Source: Vibrio ishigakensis (GTDB taxonomy: Bacteria > Pseudomonadota > Gammaproteobacteria > Enterobacterales > Vibrionaceae). From it: 64,000 nt of DNA. How positions within the stretch are numbered: the stretch's first letter is position 1; every line of letters begins with the position of its first letter. Location: assembly GCF_024347675.1 (NCBI RefSeq), contig NZ_AP024882.1:1488001-1552000 (forward strand), given 5' to 3'. Under the pieces are notes generated by a model. It did not search any database, was not told the DNA's origin, and was given only the letters and a program-made list of their open reading frames with translations. Positions 35,601 to 45,722 of the stretch are shown piece after piece. Position numbers and translations under genes: made by a program.

Positions 35601-36532
35601 TCCTTCACAAATCGCTGCCGGAACATTTTAGGGGTCAAACCTATGATTTTCTGAAACAGGTTCCGGCACGCTCCCACATCCTCGTATCCCACTTGATGTG
35701 CAATTGCATCAAAACTCAAGTTGCTCGACTCCAGTAAGTTACACGCCATCTGAATTCGATATCTTTGTAGGTATTGCAACGGTTTATAACCCGTCGCCTT
35801 AGTAAACCGCCTTAATAAGGTACGAGTGGTGAGATGACACTCATCGGCTAGTTCGCTTATGGCAACTGAGTTGGAATAGTTTGCGTGGATATAGAGCTGC
35901 GCTTTCACCACCTGAGCATCACCGTGATTCATTCCAGGAGAAAATTGGGCATAGTAACGCTGCTCCCTTCCTCCGGTATCCACAACCAAAAGCTTTCCCA
36001 CCTGACGCATGACCGCAGGCGATGCAAAGCGAGAAACCATCTCCAACCCCAGATCCAGCCATGCCATTACACCCGCCGAAGTGACAACGTCACCTTGACT
36101 AATCAAGATCTGCTCCGAGTCCACCTTGATACTTGGGTACTTTTTCTCAAATAGGCTTGCCAAAGCCCAGTGGGTTGTAACGCGGCGCTCCTCTATGACT
36201 CCGGACGCGGCTAACACAAAAGCACCCGCACACGCTGATGCCAATACCGTTCCTTTACTGTGTGATTTTTTAAGCCAGTCGGTTATCCAGATATCAGGGT
36301 TTAGGTAATGTCTATCAGGGCTTATGCTGGGTGGGATCAAGATAAGCTCGCAAAAAAATGTCTCTGATTCGCCCTGAACAATTCGGGTTTCAAACTTAAT
36401 CTCTACCCCTTGCTCTTCGGCAGCCAAATTCGACACTTCAAACAACTCTGCCAAACCATATAAGGCCGAGCGCGAAACGTCTGGATACGCGAGCAGTGCT
36501 ATCGAGAAAATCTGTTTTGTCACTTTTACCAC
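35597..36532 (-). CDS. GlxA-type AraC-family transcriptional regulator
   Basis: A 311-residue regulator with an N-terminal DJ-1/PfpI-like domain (about residues 8-195; ASACAGAFVLAASGV contains the nucleophile-elbow-like Cys) and a C-terminal AraC DNA-binding domain (SVAISELADECHLTTRTLLRRFTKATGYKPLQYLQRYRIQMA...FDAIAHQVGYEDVGACRNLFQKIIGLTPKMFRQRF). This architecture is typical of GlxA/FtrA. The start is a GTG with no clear Shine-Dalgarno, so the N-terminus is uncertain. It faces away from the cysteine hydrolase gene across 101 bp and probably controls it. Confidence 0.85.
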   Translation of the reverse strand: MVKVTKQIFSIALLAYPDVSRSALYGLAELFEVSNLAAEEQGVEIKFETRIVQGESETFFCELILIPPSISPDRHYLNPDIWITDWLKKSHSKGTVLASACAGAFVLAASGVIEERRVTTHWALASLFEKKYPSIKVDSEQILISQGDVVTSAGVMAWLDLGLEMVSRFASPAVMRQVGKLLVVDTGGREQRYYAQFSPGMNHGDAQVVKAQLYIHANYSNSVAISELADECHLTTRTLLRRFTKATGYKPLQYLQRYRIQMACNLLESSNLSFDAIAHQVGYEDVGACRNLFQKIIGLTPKMFRQRFVKD

Positions 36533-36633
36533 TATTTATGTCATTTATGACTACTGTGGTGTGATTATAGAACCGACATAATGACTCCATCAAATCGAAC
36601 AAGGCGCAGAGCCTAAAATATCGGAGCATAAAG

Positions 36634-37155
36634 ATGTCAAAGAAAGCACTAGTTATCATCGACCTACAAAACGACTATTTCCCAGAAGGTAAATACCCTC
36701 TTTGGAACACCGAACAAACCCTTGAAAACATTGAAACCGCAATAGAACTAGCAAAGAAAGATGACGCTCTGATCGTACATGTTCAGCACATAGCTGACCC
36801 AGCAATGGGTTTAGCGCCATTCTTCAATCAGGGATCTGAAGGCGCTGAGATCCATCCGCACATCATGGCAGCAGCGCCAGAAGGTGAAGTGGTTGTAAAA
36901 ACTTTCGCTGATAGCTTCCATCAAACCAATCTTGAACAGGTTCTACAGCAAAACGGCGTAACAGACTTAGTACTATGCGGCATGATGACGCAAAACTGCG
37001 TCACCCACACCGCACTATCAAAAGCAGCTGAGAAATATGAAGTATCTGTGCTGGTGGATGCCACAACAACAGTTGATGAAATGCTACATAACATCGCACT
37101 GCACGCACTCTCTTCACGTGTGCCTTTAGTGACCAAAGAGCAAGCATTTAGCTAA
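36634..37155 (+). CDS. Isochorismatase-family cysteine hydrolase
   Basis: A 173-residue hydrolase with the catalytic triad in view: Asp10 (ALVIIDLQNDYF), Lys in VVVKTFADSFHQT, and Cys in LCGMMTQNCVTHTAL. The family includes nicotinamidases and amidohydrolases acting on small amides or isonitriles; the substrate cannot be read here. CGGAG precedes the ATG. It is paired with the divergent GlxA-type regulator. Confidence 0.88.
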   Translation: MSKKALVIIDLQNDYFPEGKYPLWNTEQTLENIETAIELAKKDDALIVHVQHIADPAMGLAPFFNQGSEGAEIHPHIMAAAPEGEVVVKTFADSFHQTNLEQVLQQNGVTDLVLCGMMTQNCVTHTALSKAAEKYEVSVLVDATTTVDEMLHNIALHALSSRVPLVTKEQAFS

Positions 37156-37257
37156 GTTAGAGACCCTAAACAGTGAACTAAACTTCTTTATAAGTTCATG
37201 TTTTATCGCCCTTTCCATGACTAGTATTCCTATTCATCACTCACGGAATAACAACTC

Positions 37258-37365
37258 ATGGAGAGGGTTTCGATTATTAGGCTCAAACGAAAATGGTGGG
37301 AGCGATTTCTATACAGGGAAGTGTACTGGGATAGAAAGCTGGGATGTAAACGAAAACTACGTTAA
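37258..37365 (+). CDS. Possible 35-residue basic, aromatic peptide
   Basis: ATG at 37258 opens 35 codons ending in TAA. The product is very basic and rich in Trp, Tyr and Arg (MERVSIIRLKRKWWERF then LYREVYWDRKLGCKRKLR). The only upstream purine block is GGA about 11 bases before the ATG. Nothing else fills this 265-bp gap except a weak hairpin near 37380-37400. It could be a real small protein or a chance frame. Confidence 0.3.
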   Translation: MERVSIIRLKRKWWERFLYREVYWDRKLGCKRKLR

Positions 37366-37420
37366 TCCTGAGCTTTTAGCCCTTCTCTAGCTATGGGCTT
37401 AGTCTTTTAGCGGGATCGAA

Positions 37421-38041
37421 TTAACCAAGCAGCAGCCAGACTGCGACCATCATCATCAGACTACCCGCAATACGATTCATCAGTTTCACGTTATCGCTAT
37501 TAGCTAAGAGTGCGCGTAATCCTTTCCCACCGGTGGCGTAGATAGACATACACACAAACTCTGAGATCATTATGATACCCACCAGCACCAGAAGTTGAGG
37601 CGCCAAGGCATAGTTTTGCGAAATAAAGGGCGGTAACAGACTTATCATGAAAGCCCATCCTTTAGGATTGGCGATAGCTGTTATAAAGCCTTGCGCCATC
37701 AAGGCGTAGTTCGACGCATCGGACGATTCTAAGCTGTCTTCAGAAATGGCCATCTTTCCTTTCGAGCGCCACATCTGGATGCCTAGATAAGCGAGATAAC
37801 TGGCACCTATCACCTTAAATACTAGGAACAGTGTCGGCATCTTGATCATCACAGCGGCAATACCAAGCACGGCACTGATGGCCACTACTGCAACCCCTAC
37901 TACCTCACCCAGCATCATCCATAGAGTTCGTCTAAACCCGATACTCATTCCCAGACCAAGAGCAAGGGTCATACACATCCCTGGAGTGATAGAGACAAAC
38001 AAAAATGTGGGGATAAACACCCACAATACAGCCGTATCCAT
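37421..38041 (-). CDS. LysE/RhtB-family exporter
   Basis: A 206-residue inner-membrane protein with about six helices and the family opening FVSITPGMCMTLALGLGMSIGFRRTLWMMLGEVVG. AITAIANPKGWAFMISLLPPFI-type segments follow. It should export amino acids or related compounds; the substrate is unknown. AGGAAGCC precedes the ATG. Confidence 0.9.
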   Translation of the reverse strand: MDTAVLWVFIPTFLFVSITPGMCMTLALGLGMSIGFRRTLWMMLGEVVGVAVVAISAVLGIAAVMIKMPTLFLVFKVIGASYLAYLGIQMWRSKGKMAISEDSLESSDASNYALMAQGFITAIANPKGWAFMISLLPPFISQNYALAPQLLVLVGIIMISEFVCMSIYATGGKGLRALLANSDNVKLMNRIAGSLMMMVAVWLLLG

Positions 38042-38120
38042 TGGCTTCCTTATTATTCACAAGATCAATCTTTGCAAACTATCCCAATTAGAATAATCAT
38101 GCAACTGAGGAGACTTTAGA

Positions 38121-38678
38121 TTACTCGTCTTTGTAGTTGAGCCTTGCTTCAGCCATATCCAACGCCAATACCTGCGAGCGAACCAACATCAGATGCATCA
38201 AATAGATTGAATCTGCATCAGGAAGATCATTGGCGTGAGCCCAGTTATCTAATCCAAGTTGTAAGCCCGTTCTATCCAATTCATGAACATCGATAGTCTC
38301 AGGCATGTAGCCAAGTTTTATCAGATTCTTCTGCAGCTCTATGAGCTGAAACTCAGGTAAATGGATTGGCTTCATGTCATCAGAGGTCAGCGCTTTAAGC
38401 ACTGTATTGTTTGACTCCACCTTCTTAAAACAACTGGCAACCACCTTATACCTGTCATCACAGACAGGATTATTAGGTGTCTTTTGACAGACATTGAATA
38501 GTTTTGCAAAGTCGGTATACGCGGTTGAAAGCAATGCGTATGAGTCATTAATGAGAGGCTCTACCTTCTCTTTTGGCAGAACGGACTCGACGTTTTCGTG
38601 AGGATCACCGTCAATAGTATACGGATGTGCCCAGGCTGCACTGGATACCAATGCGAGTACATACAGAATTTTATTCAT
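38121..38678 (-). CDS. Periplasmic protein with possible peptidoglycan-binding-like domain
   Basis: A 185-residue exported protein (signal MNKILYVLALVSSAAWA) that I do not recognise as a whole. It has three cysteines in the middle (NVCQKTPNNPVCDDR, SCFKK). The segment IELQKNLIKLGYMPETID...QLGLDNWAHANDLPDA resembles the PG_binding_1 pattern (repeat of a short helix, LGY turn, later helix). It lies 67 bp behind the arylsulfatase in the same direction, with a terminator between them. Confidence 0.65.
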   Translation of the reverse strand: MNKILYVLALVSSAAWAHPYTIDGDPHENVESVLPKEKVEPLINDSYALLSTAYTDFAKLFNVCQKTPNNPVCDDRYKVVASCFKKVESNNTVLKALTSDDMKPIHLPEFQLIELQKNLIKLGYMPETIDVHELDRTGLQLGLDNWAHANDLPDADSIYLMHLMLVRSQVLALDMAEARLNYKDE

Positions 38679-38704
38679 AAAGTGCCAACTTTAAGTTCTT
38701 GAAA

Positions 38705-38724
38705 AGGGTGGCATTTCTACCACC
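38705..38724 (-). terminator. Terminator of the arylsulfatase gene
   Basis: GGGTGG pairs with CCACCC around an 8-base loop, followed by TTTTC on the minus strand. Confidence 0.8.
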
Positions 38725-38745
38725 CAGATTTTTAGCTCGTGTTAA

Positions 38746-40323
38746 TTATTTGTATTGAGCACGTTGCCAAATTTGCATCTTTTCAACGATTTGGTCAATA
38801 GACCAAGTGCCAGGAACTTGACGTGGCGGGAATTCTTGGAAAGATTGTAACCATTCAAAGGTAGTTGCTGAGCCTAAATACATGAAAGGTAGATGTTCAA
38901 CCATCCATTGATCGTACTCTCCTGCCTCAAACGGAGCCGTCTCATACGGGTCTTGTCTTAGGTTGAATATATATGGCATGCGTGCCTTTGTTAGAGGGCA
39001 TCTCCAGGCATCGATACCGTGACACTCTTGGTAGGTGTAGAGTATCTTCCAATCCCCTACACGCACACCGGCTATATCTCCATCATCGGTTCCATAAATA
39101 AACGACTTACGTGGCCAGTCCGCATTATCATGCGCAGTAGTAGACTTAGCCTCTATGAGTTTGGGTAGCAAGTTGTAGCCATCTAGGTGTACCTTATATT
39201 CCTTTCCATCGAGGGTCGTGCCTTGCTTTAGTCTCTCAACTATCTTGTCTTCGCCCGCTGCTGCTAGGAACGTCGGTCCCCAGTCATTGTGAGCCGCAAT
39301 CTCATTTACTACTTGACCTGCTGGGATCTTCGCAGGATAACGGATCATGGCTGGAACCCTAAATCCCCCTTCCCAAGTCGTATTTTTTTCTCCCTTAAAT
39401 CGAGAGGCACCGCCATCTGGCCAAGACCATTTTTCAGCACCATTATCCGTGGTGTAGATAACTATGGTGTTATCAGCAATCTCAAGATCATCCAGTTTAT
39501 CCAGAAGCACACCTACCATATTGTCGTGTTCCACTAGACCGTCGCCATACAAACCACCGCGCAAAGAAACGCCTTTAGACTCCTCTTTTAGGTGCGTCCA
39601 CACATGCATTCGAGTGGCATTAAACCAGAGGAAAAAAGGCTTGTTTTCTTTATGCGCTTTGTCGATAAAAGCCAATGAAGCATCTAGGAACTCTTCATCT
39701 ACGGTTTCCATACGTTTAATGGTTAGTGCACCAGTGTCTTCGATACGTCCATCAGCATAGGAGTGGATAACACCACGAGGGCCAAAGCGTTTTTTAAACT
39801 CCTCACCCTTTGGGTAATCTGGATGCTCAGGCTCTTCTTCAGCGTTTAGGTGATACAGGTTACCGAAAAATTCGTCAAAACCATGCTGAGTCGGAAGTTG
39901 TTCATCACGATCACCTAAATGGTTCTTACCAAACTGCCCTGTTACGTAGCCTTTATCTTTAAGCATGGTAGCGATAGTTGGATCTTCTGGGCGCATTCCT
40001 TGGGTAGAACCTGGCATACCTACCTTAGTAAGACCGGTGCGGATTGGATGCTGCCCAGTAATAAAGGCGCTGCGACCAGCAGTACAAGACTGCTCTCCAT
40101 AAAAATCGGTAAAAATAGCGCCTTCGTTGGCGATACGGTCAATGTTCGGTGTCCAATGCCCAGCTTGCCCTCTGGTGTAAGCACTGATGTTATCGATACC
40201 TATGTCATCACCCCAGATTGCAAGAATGTTTGGACGACTCATATCCGTGGTAGCGAAACTAGACGTTGTGGAAAGTGCCAGAATGGCGCCAACTGCCAGC
40301 TTTGTTATTGATTGTGTGTGCAA
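38746..40323 (-). CDS. Secreted arylsulfatase
   Basis: A 525-residue sulfatase with a signal peptide (ILALSTTSSFA). The metal-binding Asp pair is in ILAIWGDDIGIDN (residues 39-40). The maturation motif is CTAGR with Cys80, which fits CxAxR and must be converted to formylglycine. Further family pieces are TGQFGKNHLGD and TDNGAEKWSWPDGG. It should release sulfate from organic sulfate esters in the periplasm. No maturation enzyme is in the window, so it must be elsewhere. It is divergent from a LuxR-type regulator. Confidence 0.92.
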   Translation of the reverse strand: MHTQSITKLAVGAILALSTTSSFATTDMSRPNILAIWGDDIGIDNISAYTRGQAGHWTPNIDRIANEGAIFTDFYGEQSCTAGRSAFITGQHPIRTGLTKVGMPGSTQGMRPEDPTIATMLKDKGYVTGQFGKNHLGDRDEQLPTQHGFDEFFGNLYHLNAEEEPEHPDYPKGEEFKKRFGPRGVIHSYADGRIEDTGALTIKRMETVDEEFLDASLAFIDKAHKENKPFFLWFNATRMHVWTHLKEESKGVSLRGGLYGDGLVEHDNMVGVLLDKLDDLEIADNTIVIYTTDNGAEKWSWPDGGASRFKGEKNTTWEGGFRVPAMIRYPAKIPAGQVVNEIAAHNDWGPTFLAAAGEDKIVERLKQGTTLDGKEYKVHLDGYNLLPKLIEAKSTTAHDNADWPRKSFIYGTDDGDIAGVRVGDWKILYTYQECHGIDAWRCPLTKARMPYIFNLRQDPYETAPFEAGEYDQWMVEHLPFMYLGSATTFEWLQSFQEFPPRQVPGTWSIDQIVEKMQIWQRAQYK

Positions 40324-40492
40324 TGTAATTACCTCGTCTGGAAAAGAAACGAAGCAATGTTGGCTTAAACCTATCCTGTCGTATGCAGTAGAAATACCAA
40401 GTTGGGTCAGCAGGAATTAGGTAATTTTACTGTATATGACCCAGATAGTGTTTGGTTAAATCTATGCCACTTACTCACTACTATTTTCCAGC

Positions 40493-41284
40493 ATGCAAAC
40501 ACTGTCAGACAGCAACACCTTTGATGGATTATTGATTCGTCAATCTCGAACACTAAACACCTGCGATCCAACAGAGTTTTCGATGACTTGGCGCTCTTGC
40601 CTACAAGAAGCCTTAGTCTGGTTTGGTATCGACAGGTTGACTTTATTTCCAAACTCTATGGTGCTGTTTGAGGAGGGTCGCACCGTTTCAGTCTCACGGC
40701 CTCATATCCCTCCAGTTGAGAAACAAGACTTTGAACACTGCGCGCATATCGACTATCTAAAACTGCTGCGTACCAACAAGCCACATATCAGCTTTAATGC
40801 CGCTCAGATGAAAGCATCCCGCAACTCGGTAGTAAGCACTCTGTATTACGATGGCGGTCGATTCCATACCATCTTGCCGCTACAGATGTTTGGTCAGCGC
40901 TGGGGCGCCCTCGCGTTTACAATTTTCAGCGAAGGCTTCAATGGGTTTTCTGAAAAAGAGATCTCTAGGCTGAGGCTACTGTGTGAAATTTGGCTCAGTC
41001 ACTGGCAACACCTGATGCTCGCTCGCAACCTTCAGCACGACCAAGATTCCATGCAAAGTGATAACGAGAAGCTTCTACTGCTGTCCAAAAAACAGGTCTC
41101 TGTACTGCGCCTGCTGTGCCAAGGAATGAGTGCTAAAGAGTGCGCCGAACACCTTCACCTGAGCCACAGAACCATAGAGTCACACAAATATAGGATGTTA
41201 GATAAACTGAATCTCGACAGCCACAATGCCTTGATTCAGTTTGCCCTTAGAAACGGACTCGGCATGCAAGAAATGCCTGTCTAA
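40493..41284 (+). CDS. LuxR-type transcriptional regulator
   Basis: A 263-residue protein with a variable sensory N-terminal half (about residues 1-185, possibly GAF- or PAS-like) and a C-terminal LuxR helix-turn-helix ([59 protein letters not shown]). It has no acyl-homoserine-lactone domain signature that I can recognise. It is divergent from the arylsulfatase across 169 bp and is the obvious candidate to control it. Its stop overlaps that of ppsR by 4 bases. Confidence 0.85.
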   Translation: MQTLSDSNTFDGLLIRQSRTLNTCDPTEFSMTWRSCLQEALVWFGIDRLTLFPNSMVLFEEGRTVSVSRPHIPPVEKQDFEHCAHIDYLKLLRTNKPHISFNAAQMKASRNSVVSTLYYDGGRFHTILPLQMFGQRWGALAFTIFSEGFNGFSEKEISRLRLLCEIWLSHWQHLMLARNLQHDQDSMQSDNEKLLLLSKKQVSVLRLLCQGMSAKECAEHLHLSHRTIESHKYRMLDKLNLDSHNALIQFALRNGLGMQEMPV

Positions 41285-42114
41285 AAGTTCTTCCTACTTA
41301 ATCCTGTCTGCTCCAAGATTCGAGTAGAAATTTCCTCAACAGACATAGAGGATGTATTTAGGAAAGGAATGGCTTCACGCCTGAATAGCTTTTCAACCGT
41401 CTTTAATTCAGATTCGCACTGCTCATTGCTGGCATACTCACTGCCCTCTAATCGCGTATTTCGTATCTGCGACAATCGCTCTGCGTCTATGGTAAGCCCG
41501 AAAAGCTTATGACGGTTCATTTCAAACTCTGGTAACAACCTTAGTTGTTTCATGTCTTCGGCTATAAATGGATAGTTCGCAACTCTCAAACCAAACTGCA
41601 TCGCGATATAGAGACTAGTTGGCGTTTTTCCACTTCGAGATACCCCAAGCAAGATGAGATCTGCCTCATCCAAACCTTTAAGGGTGACACCATCATCGTG
41701 TGCCAATGTGTATTCGATAGCGGCAATTCGGTCGAAATAACCTTCGGTGTTTTTCTCTACACTGTGTGAACGCTGAAGCTTTGGTTTGGGCTCTAAGCCA
41801 ACATCTCGGCTTATTTTAGACACCATGCTATCTAAAACATCATAAAAATGAGCATTCGCACCTAAAAGTTGCTCTCTAAGCTCAGGCACTACCATAGAGA
41901 AGAAAACGAGAGGCTTCTCACCGCTTTGAGCAAAAGATCGCTCAATTTCTGTCACTAACGGTAGCAACTTATCTATCTTGTCAATGAAGGGAAAGGTTTT
42001 CTCCACCGGCGTGAATGAAAATTGTCCTAAAACTGAATGTCCCAATGTTTCACAAGTGATGGCTGTTGCATCAGAAACGTAGAAAACATCTCTTTTTTTA
42101 ATTTTTGACTGCAT
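41281..42114 (-). CDS. ppsR: Phosphoenolpyruvate synthase regulatory protein
   Basis: A 277-residue member of the DUF299 family, a bifunctional kinase/pyrophosphorylase that switches PpsA off and on by ADP-dependent phosphorylation of its threonine. Motifs are [24 protein letters not shown], the P-loop-like [17 protein letters not shown] and [17 protein letters not shown]. It is divergent from ppsA, its target. Confidence 0.95.
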   Translation of the reverse strand: MQSKIKKRDVFYVSDATAITCETLGHSVLGQFSFTPVEKTFPFIDKIDKLLPLVTEIERSFAQSGEKPLVFFSMVVPELREQLLGANAHFYDVLDSMVSKISRDVGLEPKPKLQRSHSVEKNTEGYFDRIAAIEYTLAHDDGVTLKGLDEADLILLGVSRSGKTPTSLYIAMQFGLRVANYPFIAEDMKQLRLLPEFEMNRHKLFGLTIDAERLSQIRNTRLEGSEYASNEQCESELKTVEKLFRREAIPFLNTSSMSVEEISTRILEQTGLSRKNF

Positions 42115-42264
42115 ATTATGTTGAAACTTTAAAATAAATTTGAGTAAACTGGGTTCATTATAAGAAAAACAAACAGCGACGATACCCTCACCATGTTCCC
42201 CTATGGTGACATTTTGGGCAATCGATTGCTAATACTCTACTTGCGTGAAACTCAGGAGAAAGTG

Positions 42265-44625
42265 ATGCAAGATCTAACCCTATGGTTCAATACCTTATCC
42301 ATGAACGATGTCGACAAGGTGGGCGGTAAGAACGCTTCCCTTGGAGAAATGGTCTCTAACCTCGCTAATGCGGGAGTGAGTGTCCCTAACGGATTCGCCA
42401 CTACCTCCTATGCCTTTCAACAATTTCTGAAGCATGACGGACTAAACGACCGCATCTACGAGTTGCTGAATAAACTTAATGTAGAAGACATTGACGCTCT
42501 ACGCGAGACAGGTGCGACCCTGCGCCAGTGGATTCTTGATGCTCCCTTCCCTGCTGAGCTTGAAGAAAACATCCGTCGTGACTACGCAGAACTGGTCGAC
42601 AACAATGAAGAACTGTCTGTTGCGGTGCGCTCTTCAGCAACTGCTGAAGACTTGCCAGACGCTTCTTTTGCGGGTCAGCAAGAGACCTTCCTAAATGTAA
42701 AAGGTATCGATTCTGTACTCGAAGCCACCAAACACGTATTCGCTTCTCTGTTTAATGACCGTGCCATCTCTTATCGTGTGCACCAAGGTTTTGACCATGA
42801 AGGAATAGCATTGTCTGCAGGTATTCAGCGTATGGTTCGTTCGGACATGGCCGCTTCTGGCGTCATGTTCACGCTTGATACCGAATCAGGCTTTGATCAG
42901 GTAGTGTTCGTCACCTCTTCCTTTGGTCTGGGTGAGATGGTAGTTCAGGGTGCGGTAAACCCTGATGAATTCTACGTACACAAGCCGCTACTTGAACAAG
43001 GTCAACCGGCGATCGTTAAGAAAACCTTCGGCTCTAAACTCACTAAGATGATCTACGCGAACTCGTCTGAAATGGGTAAGCAGGTTAAGATTATCGATAC
43101 CACGAACGAAGAGCAGAGCCAGTTCTCTCTAACCAACGATGAAATCACAGAACTGGCAAAACAAGCCGTCATTATTGAAAAGCACTACGGTCGTCCAATG
43201 GACATCGAATGGGCAAAAGATGGCTTGGATGGCAAGCTATATATCGTTCAGGCTCGCCCAGAGACCGTATGCTCACAAGCAGAAAGCAACGTCATCGAGC
43301 GCTTCCAACTGCAAGATAAAGCTAACGTGCTTATTGAGGGTCGTGCTATCGGTCAGAAGATCGGTATCGGTAAAGTGCGACTTGTTTCTTCACTGGATGA
43401 GATGAATATCGTCGAAGAAGGCGACGTCTTAGTTACTGACATGACAGATCCTGATTGGGAGCCAGTAATGAAGAAGGCTTCTGCTATCGTAACTAACCGT
43501 GGCGGCCGAACCTGTCATGCAGCGATCATTGCTCGTGAGTTGGGTATTCCTGCGATTGTTGGCTGCGGCACTGCCACCAGCACACTGACCGATGGCGATC
43601 TGGTGACTGTATCATGCTCAGAGGGCGAAACCGGTTACGTATATCAGGGTGAGCTCAAGTTTGAAATCAAGCGTTCAGCAGTAGATGCTCTACCTATGCT
43701 GGATACCAAGGTGATGATGAACGTGGGTAACCCAGACCGAGCGTTTGGCTTTGCGCAGATCCCAAATGAAGGTGTCGGACTCGCTCGCCTAGAGTTCATT
43801 ATCAACAAGATTATAGGTATTCACCCTAAAGCGCTTCTAAACTTCGATGCTCAATCCGATGAGCTAAAAGCCGAAATCCGTGAACGCATCAAGGGCTACT
43901 CTGACCCAGTAGATTTTTACGTTAGCAAGCTAACCGAAGGTGTAGCGACTATAGCGGCAGCCTTCTGGCCTAAGCGCGTTATCGTGCGCATGTCAGACTT
44001 TAAGTCCAATGAGTACAGTAACCTTGTGGGTGGTAAAGAGTTTGAACCGCACGAAGAGAACCCTATGCTTGGATTCCGTGGTGCCTCTCGTTATATCTCT
44101 TCTGTATTTGAAGACTGCTTTGAGCTGGAAACCCAAGCTATCAAGCGAGTTCGCAACGAGATGGGTCTGAAGAACGTCGAGATCATGATCCCGTTTGTTC
44201 GCACACCTGCTGAAGCGGCTTCGGTTATTGACCTACTGGCTAAGTTTGATCTTCGCCGTGGTCAAGACGGTCTGCGTGTCATCATGATGTGTGAATTACC
44301 ATCTAACGCGGTACTAGCTGACGAGTTCTTAAAGTACTTCGACGGTTTCTCTATCGGTTCTAACGACATGACCCAGTTAACCCTAGGTCTAGACCGAGAC
44401 TCAGGAGATATCGCTCACCTGTTTGATGAGCGAAACCCTGCAGTTAAGGCCATGCTGAAGATGGCCATCGATGCGGCAAATGAAGCAGGTAAATACGTAG
44501 GTATCTGTGGCCAAGGTCCATCGGATCACGACGATCTTGCCAAATGGTTGATGGAACAAGGAATCAGTTCAGTATCGTTAAATCCAGATACTGTGGTTGA
44601 TACCTGGTTAAAAATGGCTGAGTAA
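42265..44625 (+). CDS. ppsA: Phosphoenolpyruvate synthase
   Basis: A 786-residue enzyme making PEP from pyruvate and ATP for gluconeogenesis. I chose the ATG at 42265 ([29 protein letters not shown]) because CAGGAGAAA precedes it; the open frame extends 72 bases upstream. It has the N-terminal ATP-binding domain ([25 protein letters not shown]), the central phosphohistidine motif [13 protein letters not shown] preceded by Thr (the PpsR target), and the C-terminal PEP domain with [23 protein letters not shown] and the catalytic Cys in [11 protein letters not shown]. Confidence 0.97.
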   Translation: MQDLTLWFNTLSMNDVDKVGGKNASLGEMVSNLANAGVSVPNGFATTSYAFQQFLKHDGLNDRIYELLNKLNVEDIDALRETGATLRQWILDAPFPAELEENIRRDYAELVDNNEELSVAVRSSATAEDLPDASFAGQQETFLNVKGIDSVLEATKHVFASLFNDRAISYRVHQGFDHEGIALSAGIQRMVRSDMAASGVMFTLDTESGFDQVVFVTSSFGLGEMVVQGAVNPDEFYVHKPLLEQGQPAIVKKTFGSKLTKMIYANSSEMGKQVKIIDTTNEEQSQFSLTNDEITELAKQAVIIEKHYGRPMDIEWAKDGLDGKLYIVQARPETVCSQAESNVIERFQLQDKANVLIEGRAIGQKIGIGKVRLVSSLDEMNIVEEGDVLVTDMTDPDWEPVMKKASAIVTNRGGRTCHAAIIARELGIPAIVGCGTATSTLTDGDLVTVSCSEGETGYVYQGELKFEIKRSAVDALPMLDTKVMMNVGNPDRAFGFAQIPNEGVGLARLEFIINKIIGIHPKALLNFDAQSDELKAEIRERIKGYSDPVDFYVSKLTEGVATIAAAFWPKRVIVRMSDFKSNEYSNLVGGKEFEPHEENPMLGFRGASRYISSVFEDCFELETQAIKRVRNEMGLKNVEIMIPFVRTPAEAASVIDLLAKFDLRRGQDGLRVIMMCELPSNAVLADEFLKYFDGFSIGSNDMTQLTLGLDRDSGDIAHLFDERNPAVKAMLKMAIDAANEAGKYVGICGQGPSDHDDLAKWLMEQGISSVSLNPDTVVDTWLKMAE

Positions 44626-44636
44626 AGCAAAATATG

Positions 44637-44664
44637 AAAGCCCTGCCAGGACGGTAGGGCTTTT
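44637..44664 (+). terminator. Terminator of ppsA
   Basis: AAAGCCCTGCC pairs with GGTAGGGCTTT, followed by TTTTG, directly after the ppsA stop. Confidence 0.9.
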
Positions 44665-44769
44665 GTAATCCAACAACATTTTCAGTACACATAGTTTTCA
44701 ATACTACCTCGCTCTCCATAAGCGGCTTAACATCTACACAAGAATCAGTTCCCAAAAAGAGATTGAAAT

Positions 44770-45078
44770 ATGCAATCACAGCTAGATAAATCGATACAGA
44801 TACTAAGCACATGGGGCGCAAATGCTTCACAGGTTGAGGCTATTCTGACCTCAGAGTTTATTCAAAGCGAGTTGGAGACTAGAACCAAACACATCATTGC
44901 CATTCAAGAGTGCTTGGAGCTGCTCTTTTCTGAACAAAAACGTCGAGTTGAGTTTATGGCGAAGAAAAATAAAAGTGCCCTGTTTCCAACGAAAAAGCCA
45001 CTGGAAATCATCAGTTCAGGCAGCTTGCACGACCTAGAAGAGGTACACGCGAAAGTGCGCAGCATGGTGTGCATCTAA
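44770..45078 (+). CDS. Orphan MbcA/ParS/Xre-type antitoxin-domain protein
   Basis: A 102-residue helical protein. Its C-terminal half (ECLELLFSEQKRRVEFMAKKNKSALFPTKKPLEIISSGSLHDLEEVHAKVRSM) follows the DUF2384 pattern of RES-Xre antitoxins: helix, then basic NxALF, then K-P-L-E-(I/L) and a final helix. I see no RES-type or other toxin next to it; both neighbours are ordinary genes. It may be a cellular regulator derived from an antitoxin. The call rests on pattern only. Confidence 0.6.
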   Translation: MQSQLDKSIQILSTWGANASQVEAILTSEFIQSELETRTKHIIAIQECLELLFSEQKRRVEFMAKKNKSALFPTKKPLEIISSGSLHDLEEVHAKVRSMVCI

Positions 45079-45701
45079 ACTTTCTTCACCATATCGGATA
45101 CCGCTTTTGACATCGCATCCTCGAGCTTTGCCAATCCGCGCACGACGCCGTCTTGGTTTTCAGCAGACTGATTTTGGCTAAGTTTCCATTTGCCCTCAAT
45201 ATTGGATACCGCTATTTCTATTCCAACAATCGCGGTCAGCATCTTTTCTATAAACGGCTCAGGAGCGTCGGAAATTGACCAAGGCTTAGCTGACTTCTGT
45301 TCATGCTGATCGGTAAGCTTTTCGACTACCTCATACAAAAAGCTACTATCGTGTCTAAAGGACACATAACCTGTCACGTGCACAACAGCATAGTTCCAGG
45401 TTGGGACCACCCTATGATCAACAGACTTTGACGGATAATGATTCGGAGAGATATAGCAATGAGGTCCATTGAAAATGACCTTTACCTCAATTCCCTCCTC
45501 CGCCCTTTTCCAAAGAGGATTTGCCTTAGCGATATGCCCCTTGAGTAATAAACGTCCTTTATGCTCCTCTAAAAGCATAGGGAGATGATTCACTTCAACA
45601 CCGTCAGAAGTATTCACCACTAGCGTCGCGAATGGATAATTCTCAATAAGCTCAACCTGCTGTTTGATGTTCTCTTGCTTAAATTTTCTCGGGGTATACA
45701 T
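45075..45701 (-). CDS. FMN-binding negative transcriptional regulator, PaiB-like
   Basis: A 208-residue protein of the PaiB family: MYTPRKFKQENIKQQVELIENYPFATLV, VNHLPMLL, GHIAKANPLWK, ISPNHYPSK, VPTWNYAVVHVTGYV and the C-terminal IVGIEIAVSNIEGKWKLSQNQS. The split-barrel fold binds flavin. In Bacillus PaiB is a regulator; the proteobacterial role is unclear. AGGAAGC precedes the ATG. Its stop overlaps that of the antitoxin-like gene by 4 bases. Confidence 0.88.
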   Translation of the reverse strand: MYTPRKFKQENIKQQVELIENYPFATLVVNTSDGVEVNHLPMLLEEHKGRLLLKGHIAKANPLWKRAEEGIEVKVIFNGPHCYISPNHYPSKSVDHRVVPTWNYAVVHVTGYVSFRHDSSFLYEVVEKLTDQHEQKSAKPWSISDAPEPFIEKMLTAIVGIEIAVSNIEGKWKLSQNQSAENQDGVVRGLAKLEDAMSKAVSDMVKKV

Positions 45702-45722
45702 GTGCTTCCTTTAGTCGTTTAG

